64,000 nucleotides of DNA. Origin: Quadrisphaera sp. RL12-1S (GTDB lineage: Bacteria > Actinomycetota > Actinomycetes > Actinomycetales > Quadrisphaeraceae). This document shows positions 56,243 through 64,000 of the stretch, in pieces. Within the stretch, counting starts at the first letter, position 1. Every line of letters starts with the position of its first letter. Under the pieces are notes generated by a model that saw only the letters and a program-made list of their open reading frames with translations, did not search any database and was not told the DNA's origin. Position numbers and translations under genes: made by a program. Where the stretch lies: positions 674,545 to 738,544 of the forward strand of contig NZ_JACNME010000001.1 of NCBI RefSeq assembly GCF_014270065.1, written 5' to 3'.

Positions 56243-57759
56243 GTCAGCGCCTCCAGGGTCAGCTCGACGTCGGCGGTCAGGCGGAGCAGCTCCTCGTCGT
56301 GAGTCACGAGCAGGACGACGGCGCCGTCGGCGGCCACGGACCTGACCACGCGGGCCACCGAGTGCAGGTGCCGGCGGTCGACCCCGGAGGAGGGCTCGTC
56401 GAAGACCACGACCTGCTCGCCCGCCAGGCGCGCCGCAGCCACGACGAGGCGCTGCTGCTGGCCTCCTGACAGGGACAGCGGGTGGCGTTCGGCCAGCGCA
56501 TCCAGGTCGAGGTCGGCGAGCAGGCCCGCGACCCGCGGGGCGTCCTGACGGGCGCCGGGGGTGGCGGGACGTGTGGCTGCGAGGGCCAGCTCGGCGCGCA
56601 CGGAGTCGGTGAAGAGCTGGCGCTGGACGTCCTGCATCACCACGGCGCTCAGGCGCTGGCGCTCGCCACGGCTGAGCCGCCGTCCGTCCAGCAGCACCTG
56701 CCCGCGGTGGCGCTGCAGCCCGGTGACCACCCGTGCCAGGGTGGTCTTGCCTGCACCGTTGGCGCCGCGGACGGCGGTCACCCGGCCCGCGGGTAGGTGT
56801 GCCTCCTCCACGTGCAGCACCTCCCGGCCCGCGCGGCGGCAGCGGATGCCCCGGAGCTCCAGACCGCGCCGGTGGCCACCTGCCGCGGCGAGGTCCGTGG
56901 CTCCTGCGTGGTCGCCGGCTCTGGTGGGGCTGCCTGCCACACTCCGTCCACGGGCGGTGACCGACCGCAGGACGGGGGCTGGTGGCGCTGCTGCGGCCCG
57001 CAGTCCCTCCGCCTCCAGCTCGGCGTCGCTGACGGCGCCGAAGCGCTCCTTCTCCCAGCGCGCGTGCACCGCACCGGCGCGCAGGACCACCACCTGGTCG
57101 GCGACGCCCCGCAGGTAGTGCAGCCGGTGCTCGGCCACCACGACGGCGGTGCCGGCGTCCTTCGCCCGGCGCAGGTGGGCGGTGAGGGCCTGGACGCCCT
57201 CGGCGGACAGGTTGGAGGAGGGCTCGTCCAGCAGGAGCAGCTCCGGTCGGTGCGCGGTAGCGGCGGCCAGGGCCACCCGCTGCTGCTGCCCCCCCGAGAG
57301 CTGGGACAGGCGTCGCTCCACCAGCGCCTCCAGGCGGTGGGCCTGGACCGCCTCGGAGACGCGCTGGCCCAGCGCCGGCTGCGGCACCCCGGCGTTCTCG
57401 GAGGCGAAGGCCACCTCCTCCTCGACGCCATCGGTGAAGAACTGCCGGCGGGGGTGCTGGAGCACGGTGCCGGTGCAGCGCCCGACGTCCTCGAGGGTGG
57501 CGCAGGCCGTCGCGAGGCCCGCCACGGTCACCGCTCCGGTGAGCTCGCCGTCGTGGAAGTGCGGCACGAGGCCGTTCAGCAGGCGCAGCAGCGTCGACTT
57601 GCCGCTGCCGCTGGCACCGCACAGGACGGTCACGCTCCCGGCGGCCACCACCAGGTCCACCTCTCGCAGGGAGGGCTCGTCGGCGCCGGCGTAGGTCCAG
57701 GTGACAGCCTCGACGCGCGTCACCTCGCGTCCCTGCCGCTCGCCAGCGGAAGCCGTCAC
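56239..57759 (-). CDS. Fused double ECF ATPase of the second ECF system
   Basis: A 506-residue protein with two ABC ATPase domains. The first has Walker A GASGSGKST, FHDGELTGAVTVAG, signature LSGGQQQRVALA and LLLLDEPSSNL. The second has GANGAGKTT, LSGGQQQRLVVAAARLAG and VVFDEPSSGVD. Glutamates after the Walker B aspartates are present in both. It shares its layout with the thiamine operon ATPase at 41607-43238 but is clearly diverged. GTG start overlaps the EcfT stop (GTGA). Confidence 0.92.
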   Translation of the reverse strand: MTASAGERQGREVTRVEAVTWTYAGADEPSLREVDLVVAAGSVTVLCGASGSGKSTLLRLLNGLVPHFHDGELTGAVTVAGLATACATLEDVGRCTGTVLQHPRRQFFTDGVEEEVAFASENAGVPQPALGQRVSEAVQAHRLEALVERRLSQLSGGQQQRVALAAATAHRPELLLLDEPSSNLSAEGVQALTAHLRRAKDAGTAVVVAEHRLHYLRGVADQVVVLRAGAVHARWEKERFGAVSDAELEAEGLRAAAAPPAPVLRSVTARGRSVAGSPTRAGDHAGATDLAAAGGHRRGLELRGIRCRRAGREVLHVEEAHLPAGRVTAVRGANGAGKTTLARVVTGLQRHRGQVLLDGRRLSRGERQRLSAVVMQDVQRQLFTDSVRAELALAATRPATPGARQDAPRVAGLLADLDLDALAERHPLSLSGGQQQRLVVAAARLAGEQVVVFDEPSSGVDRRHLHSVARVVRSVAADGAVVLLVTHDEELLRLTADVELTLEALT

Positions 57760-58619
57760 CGCAGCGTCCCCGAGCCTGACCAGGCACCCACCAGGGCCCC
57801 GACCAGGCCGCTCGACAGCGCCAGGGCGGCGACGGCAGCGGCGCACAGGGCGTCGGCCGGTCCGAGGCGGGGAGCTCGCAGGGCCGTGGGGCGGTGGGCG
57901 CCGCCGAGTCCGCGGAGCAGGGCTGAGGCCGACAGGTCCTCGGCCGCGCGCAGGCTGGAGGCGACGAGCGGCACCACGAAGCGCTCGGAGGTGGCGACCG
58001 GGGAGCGCAGCGCGCGCCTCCAGCCGAGCAGCCCGCGCAGCCGCATCGCATCGACCACGGCGGCCGCCTCGGCGGCGACCACCGGCAGGAAGCGCAGCAT
58101 GACGGCGGCGCTCACCGTGAGCGAGCGCGGCAGACGGGCGGCCCGCAGGCCCGCGACCAGCTCCCCCGGGGGCGTGGTGGCCACGAGGTGGGCCGCCACG
58201 CCGGCGACCACGGCGAAGCGCAGCGCGAAGGCGGACGCCACCGCGAGAGCGGCCGTGACCGGGTGGGGCACTGCCGCCGGGAGCACGGTGACCAGCAGGG
58301 TGAGCGCCCCGAGGACGACCACCACGACGAGCAGCCGCCGCCAGGCGCGGCTGGCAACGGCCAGTCCGAGCGCCAGCCCCGCGGCGGCGGGCACGTGCAC
58401 CTCACCGCCGGGTCTCATCACCGCGAGGCTGGTGAGCAGCACCAGGGCGACCCGGGTGCGCGGGTCGAGCCGCCAGCCCCGGACGCGCACCGGCTGCGGT
58501 GCGCCGGGCGCGGCCACCGCGGCCTGGGACGTCGAGCCCGTCGTCGTCCCGGTCGGGGCCGCTGTCGCCGTCGTCGTCGTGACGGGCACCGCCGTCGCGG
58601 GCGTCACCGGTGACGTCAC
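57756..58619 (-). CDS. EcfT-type transmembrane component of the second ECF system
   Basis: A 287-residue membrane protein. A Thr/Ala-rich N-terminus is followed by RGWRLDPRTRVALVLLTSLA and about five helices. LRAARLPRSLTVSAAVMLRFLP and DAMRLRGLLGWRRAL carry the coupling motifs. GTG 58619 overlaps the S-component stop (GTGA, 58616-58619). It should bridge the ATPase fusion to the S component. Confidence 0.88.
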   Translation of the reverse strand: MTSPVTPATAVPVTTTTATAAPTGTTTGSTSQAAVAAPGAPQPVRVRGWRLDPRTRVALVLLTSLAVMRPGGEVHVPAAAGLALGLAVASRAWRRLLVVVVVLGALTLLVTVLPAAVPHPVTAALAVASAFALRFAVVAGVAAHLVATTPPGELVAGLRAARLPRSLTVSAAVMLRFLPVVAAEAAAVVDAMRLRGLLGWRRALRSPVATSERFVVPLVASSLRAAEDLSASALLRGLGGAHRPTALRAPRLGPADALCAAAVAALALSSGLVGALVGAWSGSGTLR

Positions 58620-59317
58620 GGGCGGGGGGCCGGACCGGCCGGGGCGAGCCCCGCCTTGACGAAGTGCTTGCGCAGCAGCGCCAGACCGAGCAGACCCCCC
58701 AGCAGGCCGGAGACGAAGGCCAGCACGTCGAAGGCGAGCAGGACCGGAACCGAGAACAGCGCATCCATGGCCGCCCGGTAGTCCGGGCTCATGGCCTGCA
58801 TCGAGGGCGTGGCGAAGTACCCCTGCCGGTCGTAGAACAGGGGCAGCAGGGGCCCTGCGAACCAGGCGCTGAAGACACCGCACGCCATCACGCTGGCCGC
58901 GCGCGAGCGGTAGCGGCCCAGCCACAGGACCACCTCGGCGACCACGGCGAGGGCGACGGTGAGCGCGAAGCTGACCGGAGGGTGGCCGAGGACGAGCAGC
59001 AGACCGGCCACGAGCACCGCGAACAGCGTCAGCACGCCGGCGTGGCGGGTGCGCGCCACGAGCAGCATGAAGGGCACGCTGCTGACGACGACGCTGACCA
59101 GCAGCGCCATCAGCATCACCAGCGGGTTGACGTACCCGAGCATGTTGATGGCGAAGATCACGACGATGTACAGGGCGGCGAAGACGCCGACGTCCACGAG
59201 GTCTCGGGGACTCATGGAGAAGCTCGGGCGGCGGCGCGCCCGGTCCGGCGCCGCGGACGGGGTGGCTGCGGCGCTCGGCGTGGGCGAGGTGCTGGGCGGG
59301 GTGGCGGGCGTGGACAT
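58616..59317 (-). CDS. MptD/Trep_Strep-family putative ECF S component
   Basis: A 233-residue protein with an Ala/Ser/Pro-rich leader and about six helices. SPRDLVDVGVFAALYIVVIFA opens the core, then LGYVNPLVMLMALLVSVVVSS, VPFMLLVARTRHAGVLTL and GPLLPLFYDRQGYFATPS. This is the pattern of the MptD/Trep_Strep S components, whose ligand is not established. It is flanked by its T and A partners and by the ABC half-transporters. Confidence 0.82.
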   Translation of the reverse strand: MSTPATPPSTSPTPSAAATPSAAPDRARRRPSFSMSPRDLVDVGVFAALYIVVIFAINMLGYVNPLVMLMALLVSVVVSSVPFMLLVARTRHAGVLTLFAVLVAGLLLVLGHPPVSFALTVALAVVAEVVLWLGRYRSRAASVMACGVFSAWFAGPLLPLFYDRQGYFATPSMQAMSPDYRAAMDALFSVPVLLAFDVLAFVSGLLGGLLGLALLRKHFVKAGLAPAGPAPRP

Positions 59318-59349
59318 GCAGGACCTCTCGGGGGGTGGTGGCGCTCGGG

Positions 59350-61125
59350 TCAGGAGGTGGGCGGTGAGGTGGTGGCGGAGGTGGTGAGGCGCCAGCCCGC
59401 CGCACGGGTTCGCTCGGCCCAGTAGCGGGCGTACGTACCGCCGGCCGCGAGCAGCTCGGCGTGCGTGCCCTGCTCGGCGACGCCGCCGCGACCATCGAGC
59501 ACGACGATGCGGTCGGCGGTCGCGATCGTCGACAGGCGGTGGGCGACCACCACCACGGTGCGGCAGCGCCGCAGCTCGGCGACGGCGTCCTGCACGGCCT
59601 GCTCGTTGGTGACGTCGAGGGCCGCGGAGGCCTCGTCCAGGAGCACGACCGGGGCGTCCTTGAGCAGCGCGCGGGCGATGGAGACGCGTTGGCGCTCACC
59701 GCCGGAGAGCAGGGCGCCGCCCTCCCCGACGCGGCTGTCCCACCCCTGGGGCAGGCGCTCGGCCACCTCGTCGACGCGGGCGCGCCGGGCAGCGTCCAGG
59801 ACCCGCTCGCGCGGAGCGTCGGGGTCGCCGAGCCAGACGTTGTCCAGCACCGTCCCGTCGAAGAGGTAGACGTCCTGGAACACGGGGGCCACAGCGGCGA
59901 GCACCTGCACGGTTCCCAGCTGCGGCAGGGGGACCCCACCGAGGCTCACGACACCCGCCTGCGGGTCGTGGGTGCGGGCCATCAGCCGGGTGATGGTGGT
60001 CTTTCCGGAGCCGGACGGCCCGACGATGGCGGTCATCGCCCCCGCCGGGGCCTCCAGGGTGACGTCGCGCAGCACGGGCTCGGCGTCGCCGTAGGCGAAG
60101 GTGACTCCGTCGAGGCGCAGGGTGTACCCGTCCGGGGTGGCGGGCCGGTCGGGCTCGGGCAGCGTCGGCTCTTCGAGCAGGGCGCGCACCTGCGCCAGGG
60201 TGTTCGCCGCTACGCGGACGCCGCCGCCGAGCGCCCCCGAGTGGACCAGGGGCTCGGTGAAGCGGACGGCCAGCACCAGCAGGGGCACCAGCTCCTCCAC
60301 CGCGAGCTCGCCGCTCAGCGCCAGCTGGGTCCCGAGCAGCAGCATCCCGACCACGGCCAGCTGGACGGTGGCGCCGAAGAGGCCGATGCCCGCACCACCG
60401 GTGAGGTGCACGTGGCGGTTGGCGCTGCGCTGGGCCTGCAGCGCGTCGTCGACCAGCTGCTGGGCGATGGTGCTGTCACCGGCGGCGCGCAGGGCGGACT
60501 GCGTCCGTGCGAGCTCGACCAGGCGCGCCGAAGACTCGGCCACGGCGCTCACGTGCTCGGCGTCGGCGGCCCCGAGCCGCCCCACCAGCCGGCGGTAGAC
60601 GATCCAGAGCACAGGGACCGTGCAGAGCACCACCAGTCCCAGCCTCCAGTCGATGACCAGCGCCCCGAGCAGCACGGTGGTGGGGGTGACGACGGCGGTG
60701 AGCAGCGGCCTGACGACGCCGTACGGCGCCGAGGCGGCGAAGACGGCGCCGCGCGTGGTGAGGTCCGCGACGGTGCCGGACCTGTCGGTGGTGAACCAGC
60801 CGGCGGGCAGCTCGACGACCCGGTCCCCGATGCGCGTCAGCAGCGCCGTCAGCACCTCTTCGGCGACGGCCGAGCCGGCCCGCGACGAGCACCAGAACGC
60901 GACCGCGTACCCCGCGGCGAGGCCCACGACCACGGCGAGCCACGCGCTGGCGCCCCAGGGGCCCGCAGCTCCCCCGGGGCCGCCGCGCAGCAGCGCCGCC
61001 AGCAGCGGCGCGAGGGCGAGGAACGCCAGGCCCTGCAGGACTGCCGCCACCACCACCCAGGCGACCATGCGGCGCAGCACGGCGGCCCCGCGCGCATCGA
61101 GGAGCGCGAGCAGCTGGCCGGTCAC
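59350..61125 (-). CDS. ABC transporter with fused permease and ATPase (second half-transporter)
   Basis: A 591-residue exporter-fold half-transporter: six helices, then an ATPase with Walker A GPSGSGKTT, Q-loop PVFQDVYLFDGTV, signature LSGGERQRVSIARAL, Walker B VVLLDEASAALD and H-loop VVAHRLST. All catalytic residues are canonical. It lacks an extra siderophore-reductase domain. Its GTG overlaps the first half-transporter stop (GTGA, 61122-61125), so the two likely form a heterodimer like IrtA-IrtB or similar pairs. The S component follows 32 bases later. Confidence 0.92.
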   Translation of the reverse strand: MTGQLLALLDARGAAVLRRMVAWVVVAAVLQGLAFLALAPLLAALLRGGPGGAAGPWGASAWLAVVVGLAAGYAVAFWCSSRAGSAVAEEVLTALLTRIGDRVVELPAGWFTTDRSGTVADLTTRGAVFAASAPYGVVRPLLTAVVTPTTVLLGALVIDWRLGLVVLCTVPVLWIVYRRLVGRLGAADAEHVSAVAESSARLVELARTQSALRAAGDSTIAQQLVDDALQAQRSANRHVHLTGGAGIGLFGATVQLAVVGMLLLGTQLALSGELAVEELVPLLVLAVRFTEPLVHSGALGGGVRVAANTLAQVRALLEEPTLPEPDRPATPDGYTLRLDGVTFAYGDAEPVLRDVTLEAPAGAMTAIVGPSGSGKTTITRLMARTHDPQAGVVSLGGVPLPQLGTVQVLAAVAPVFQDVYLFDGTVLDNVWLGDPDAPRERVLDAARRARVDEVAERLPQGWDSRVGEGGALLSGGERQRVSIARALLKDAPVVLLDEASAALDVTNEQAVQDAVAELRRCRTVVVVAHRLSTIATADRIVVLDGRGGVAEQGTHAELLAAGGTYARYWAERTRAAGWRLTTSATTSPPTS

Positions 61126-62909
61126 CGCGCGACCCCCGGACCCGCGAGAGGTGCCGGTGCCGGCGCCTCGGCGGCGTAGCGCTCCCACATCTGCTGGTAG
61201 AGCCCCCCGGCGACCGCCAGCTCGGAGTGGGTGCCGTGCTCGATGACACGCCCCCGGTCGAGCACCACCAGCTGGTCGGCGCCGACGACGGTGTGGAGCC
61301 GGTGGGCGATGACGACCACGGTGCGGCCCGCCGCGAGGGAGGACAGGGCGTCCTGGACGGCGGCCTCGGAGTCGGGGTCGGCGAAGGCGGTGGCCTCGTC
61401 CAGCACGAGCACCGGCGCGTCGGCGAGCAGCGCCCGGGCGATGGTCAGGCGCTGGGCCTCTCCGCCGGAGAGGTGGGCGTCCTCGCCGACCACGGAGTCG
61501 TAGCCCCGGGGCAGGCGCTGGATGCGGTCGTGCACGTGCGCGAGCCGGGCGGCGCGCTCGACGGCCTCCTCATCGGCGTGCGGCCTGGCCAGGCGGATGT
61601 TGTCGCGGATGCTGGTGCGCAGCAGCTGGACGTCCTGCAGGACGAACGCGACGCTGCGGTACAGGTCGGCCGGGGCGAGCTGGCGGATGTCGGCCCCTCC
61701 GAGCACCACGGCACCGGCCGTGGGGTCGTAGAAGCGGAGCAGCAGGCGGGCCAGGGTCGACTTGCCCGAGCCGGAGGCGCCCACGAGCGCGGTCACGGTG
61801 CCTGCCGGGCAGCGCAGAGCGACGTCGCGGAGCACCTCGTGCTCGCCCTCGTAGCTGAAGCTGAGGTCGGTGACCTCGACGTCGTGCCCGTCGGCCGCGA
61901 CGGGCGCCTCGGGCTGCGGCACGACGGGGGTGCTCAGGAAGGCCAGCAGCGAGGCCCGCGCCTGGACGGCGCTGCGCAGGAACTGCCCGGAGAAGCCGAG
62001 GGTGAGCAGCGGCGCCGCCACGGTGGCCCCCAGCAGCAGGGCGGGCAGCACGTCGAGGGGGCTGGCGGCCCCGGAGGTGACGAGCCAGGTGCCGACCGCG
62101 CCCAGCACGGCGAGCACGACCACCGGCGAGGTGAGGACCTCCAGGAGCGCCATGAGGCCCGCCGTCTCGCGGGACCACTGCCCGTAGAACGCGGCGAACC
62201 GGGTAGCGACCTCGCCGAAGCGGCGGTGGCTCCGACCCGCCTGGCCGAACGCCCGCACCACCGCGATGCCGTGGACGTACTCCACCGAGGCCGCGTTGAG
62301 GTCGGCGAGGGAGGCGTCGTACTGGGCGTACTTCTCCGCGCTGCCGCGCATCACACCCGCGAACAGGACCAGCGCCACCAGCACGAGGGCAAGGCACGCC
62401 AGGGCCATCCGCCACTCGACCGCGAAGAGGTAGGCCAGCACCACGACCGGCACCACGACGGTGGTCACCGCGTCCTGCAGGGCGTGGGCCGTCAGCTGGT
62501 GGATCGCGGAGACGTCGTTCTGGGCGACCTTGCGCACGGCGCCCGACGACCGGGCGTCGAACCACCCCAGCGGCAGCGCCCGCAGGTGCTGCACGATCCG
62601 CCTGCGCAGGTCGAGCTGCAGGTCGCTGTCGGCCAGGTGCGCCAGCAGGACGGCGCCGAGGTTGGCGGCCACGGCGACGACGAGGGCGAGCGCCGCCCCC
62701 ACGGCCGCCGCCCACGCGCGTCCGGCGTCGACGGCACCCCCCGAGGTGGCGGGCCACAGGGCCCTGGTCAGCTCGACGATCCCCACCAGGGGCACGACGC
62801 TGGCCAGCGCACCGACCACGCTGAGGGTGACGACGACGAGCACACGGCCCCGCACCGCGCGGAAGAGCCCGCCACCCACGGGCTGGGCGGGTCCTGTCAC
62901 AGCCAGCAC
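61122..62909 (-). CDS. ABC transporter with fused permease and ATPase (first half-transporter)
   Basis: A 595-residue half-transporter: six helices with RRRIVQHLRALPLGWFDARSS and NDVSAIHQLTAHALQDAVTT, then an ATPase with GASGSGKST, VLQDVQLLRTSIRDNI, LSGGEAQRLTIARALL, VLVLDEATAFADP and IAHRLHTV. GTG 62909 is preferred because AGGAG lies six bases upstream. An in-frame GTG at 62945 falls in the 17-bp palindrome and is unlikely. First gene of a six-gene operon that diverges from the TetR gene. Confidence 0.92.
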   Translation of the reverse strand: MLAVTGPAQPVGGGLFRAVRGRVLVVVTLSVVGALASVVPLVGIVELTRALWPATSGGAVDAGRAWAAAVGAALALVVAVAANLGAVLLAHLADSDLQLDLRRRIVQHLRALPLGWFDARSSGAVRKVAQNDVSAIHQLTAHALQDAVTTVVVPVVVLAYLFAVEWRMALACLALVLVALVLFAGVMRGSAEKYAQYDASLADLNAASVEYVHGIAVVRAFGQAGRSHRRFGEVATRFAAFYGQWSRETAGLMALLEVLTSPVVVLAVLGAVGTWLVTSGAASPLDVLPALLLGATVAAPLLTLGFSGQFLRSAVQARASLLAFLSTPVVPQPEAPVAADGHDVEVTDLSFSYEGEHEVLRDVALRCPAGTVTALVGASGSGKSTLARLLLRFYDPTAGAVVLGGADIRQLAPADLYRSVAFVLQDVQLLRTSIRDNIRLARPHADEEAVERAARLAHVHDRIQRLPRGYDSVVGEDAHLSGGEAQRLTIARALLADAPVLVLDEATAFADPDSEAAVQDALSSLAAGRTVVVIAHRLHTVVGADQLVVLDRGRVIEHGTHSELAVAGGLYQQMWERYAAEAPAPAPLAGPGVAR

Positions 62910-62936
62910 ACCCCTCTCCTTCCTCATGAGGACGTC

Positions 62937-62953
62937 GTAGAACACTGTTCTAC
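62937..62953. promoter_or_regulatory. Perfect 17-bp palindrome, likely TetR operator
   Basis: GTAGAACACTGTTCTAC is a perfect palindrome around a central C. It lies 27 bases upstream of the ABC start and between the divergent ABC operon and TetR gene, so the TetR protein at 63057 is the obvious candidate to bind it. Confidence 0.82.
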
Positions 62954-62968
62954 AACGGCACTGACCGT

Positions 62969-62987
62969 AGAGGTAAGGCGACCCTCA
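62969..62987. promoter_or_regulatory. DtxR/IdeR-like iron box
   Basis: AGAGGTAAGGCGACCCTCA matches the IdeR/DtxR consensus TWAGGTWAGSCTWACCTWA at 14 of 19 positions by eye, including AGGTAAGGC in full. It lies in the promoter region shared by the ABC/ECF cassette and its TetR gene. Iron-dependent repression of the cassette is suggested but not shown. Confidence 0.5.
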
Positions 62988-63056
62988 CCACAAGGCCCAC
63001 CGCAGAAGGAGCCACACTCGCTCCACTGCACCGGCCAGGAGGAGGTGCCCGCCGCC

Positions 63057-63770
63057 GTGCCCGACCGTCCGAGTCGCCCAGCCAGCCGCCTCCCCGTGGG
63101 CCTCACGTCCGACACCGTCGTCGACGCCGCCCTGGAGCTCACCCGCAGCTCCCACCTGTACAGCTGGTCCGTGCGCGACCTGGCCCGTCGGCTCGACGTC
63201 GCGCCGTCGGTGCTGTACCACCACGTCGGCGGCAAGGACCTGCTCGCGCGGCGCGTCGTGGAGAGGGTGCTGCTGCAGATGCGCGTGCCCTCAGGAGACC
63301 TGGACTGGGAGGAGTACTTCCGCTCCTTGCTGCTGGGCTCCTACGGCCTCTTCACGACGCACCCCGGGGTGTCGAAGTGGCTCATCGTGCACGGGCCGGT
63401 GCTGCCGGCGGCCCTGCCGGTCGTCGACCGTGGCGTCGCAGCACTGCAGCGCGCGGGCTTCGGCGAACACGCCGCCATGGCCTACGCGCTGCTCCTCAAC
63501 AACGCGGTGATGACCGTCTCAGCGGGAGACGATCGGCTGCAGCACGAGGACGACGGTCCCCGTGACCACGCTGCGATCATGGCCGAGCTGGAGCGCCACA
63601 GCGCCAGCAGCCCCGGCGCCAGCGTCCTGTTGGCCGGCGTGCGCCCCTTCGCCGGCGTCGACGCCGCGGCTGAGCGAGAGAGGTACTACCGGTTCGTGGT
63701 CGAGTCCACGATCAACGGGCTGCGCCTGCTCCCGGCTTCGACGGTGCCGCCAGGGTCTGGCAGCGTCTGA
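63057..63770 (+). CDS. TetR/AcrR-family regulator of the transport cassette
   Basis: A 237-residue protein. The HTH is at about 15-60: LTSDTVVDAALELTRSSHLYSWSVRDLARRLDVAPSVLYHH, then VGGKDLLARRVVERVLLQ. The C-terminal domain is helical (TetR_C-like) without a known ligand motif. GTG 63045 is also in frame but sits directly after the AGGAGGAG; GTG 63057 leaves about 12 bases of spacing, so the choice is open. It diverges from the ABC operon and probably controls it. Confidence 0.87.
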   Translation: MPDRPSRPASRLPVGLTSDTVVDAALELTRSSHLYSWSVRDLARRLDVAPSVLYHHVGGKDLLARRVVERVLLQMRVPSGDLDWEEYFRSLLLGSYGLFTTHPGVSKWLIVHGPVLPAALPVVDRGVAALQRAGFGEHAAMAYALLLNNAVMTVSAGDDRLQHEDDGPRDHAAIMAELERHSASSPGASVLLAGVRPFAGVDAAAERERYYRFVVESTINGLRLLPASTVPPGSGSV

Positions 63771-63836
63771 GCACAGACCCGGTGTCGGCTCCCGAACGTT
63801 CGCCCACTGAGCCAGCGCGTCTCGGTCGTCGATCGA

Positions 63837-64000
63837 CTACCGGAGCAGCCGGACCTCGACAGGCAGGTCGAGCTCGACCCAGACGCGGTCAGCCGTGAGA
63901 ACTGATGGTGGGTCGCTGCGCACGGTCAGCGCGAGGCAGCAGCGGTCACCGAGGGAGAGCTGCCGGCCACCGGGCAGGCCACGCAAGGCCCCAGCGAACT
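63837..64000 (-). CDS. VapC-type PIN-domain toxin (partial, 5' end outside window)
   Basis: The minus strand from the right edge to a TAG at 63837-63839 reads LSLGDRCCLALTVRS, then PSVLTADRVWVELDL and PVEVRLLR. This is the C-terminal part of VapC-like PIN ribonucleases, with the acidic metal ligands in GDR and TADR. Two cysteines replace the usual small residues after GDR. An antitoxin gene would lie upstream, beyond the window. Confidence 0.8.
   Translation of the reverse strand, partial: FAGALRGLPGGRQLSLGDRCCLALTVRSDPPSVLTADRVWVELDLPVEVRLLR

Noticed and set aside
62937..62953. The 17-bp palindrome as a LexA box
   Set aside because: GAAC and GTTC are separated by three bases here, not the four of the LexA core, and a TetR gene is adjacent.

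Overview
The window is very GC-rich DNA, with third codon positions almost always G or C, many GTG starts and dense 4-base ATGA/GTGA overlaps. The gene set points to a high-GC actinobacterium: HspR with HAIR elements, a dnaK-grpE-dnaJ-hspR operon, DUF3151, DUF4235, DUF6458 and DUF1905 proteins, and a short Dcd close to the mycobacterial enzyme. The genus cannot be fixed from the sequence alone; a Kineosporia-type actinomycete is a guess. No rRNA, CRISPR array, prophage or intact insertion sequence was seen. Only one tRNA was found.

Bases 1-12.9 kb hold purine synthesis (purC, purD, purA), an aminotransferase coupled to purD, a pair of related membrane-anchored proteins coupled to purC, a lipid kinase, an FAD oxidase with DUF3151, two STAS proteins and fba. 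Bases 12.9-25.4 kb carry a sodium:solute symporter with a small partner, a TrmH-type methyltransferase, a HAD phosphatase, DedA, pyrE, an MMPL pump with a TetR regulator and three operator-like palindromes, a Bcr/CflA exporter, exodeoxyribonuclease III, an alpha/beta hydrolase and a lipoprotein.

Bases 25.5-40 kb form a heat-shock neighbourhood: clpB and dnaK-grpE-dnaJ-hspR, each operon behind a HAIR site for the HspR encoded here. Between them lie a DUF2786 protein, gnd, a GGDEF protein, a PEP-mutase-like enzyme and an aldo/keto reductase. Bases 40.8-44.2 kb are a thiamine-type ECF transporter (YkoC-YkoD-YkoE) under a TPP riboswitch. Bases 44.3-53.6 kb hold DUF4235, dcd, a conserved protein of unknown function, tRNA-Gly(CCC), a carboxylesterase, a stand-alone LigD polymerase domain, and AzlCD facing an XRE-cupin regulator across twin palindromes.

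The right end looks like accessory DNA. At 53.7-55 kb are decayed gene pieces (a DASS-transporter tail and a truncated VOC protein) around one intact DUF1905 gene. From 55 to 63.8 kb is a tightly coupled six-gene transport operon: two ABC half-transporters, an ECF S component of MptD type, EcfT, a fused double ECF ATPase and an MFS protein. A TetR regulator diverges from it. The shared promoter region holds a perfect 17-bp palindrome and a sequence resembling a DtxR/IdeR iron box. This cassette is the best candidate for an under-described system, possibly iron-chelate handling. The window ends inside a VapC-like PIN toxin gene. The left edge cuts a pyridine nucleotide-disulfide oxidoreductase.
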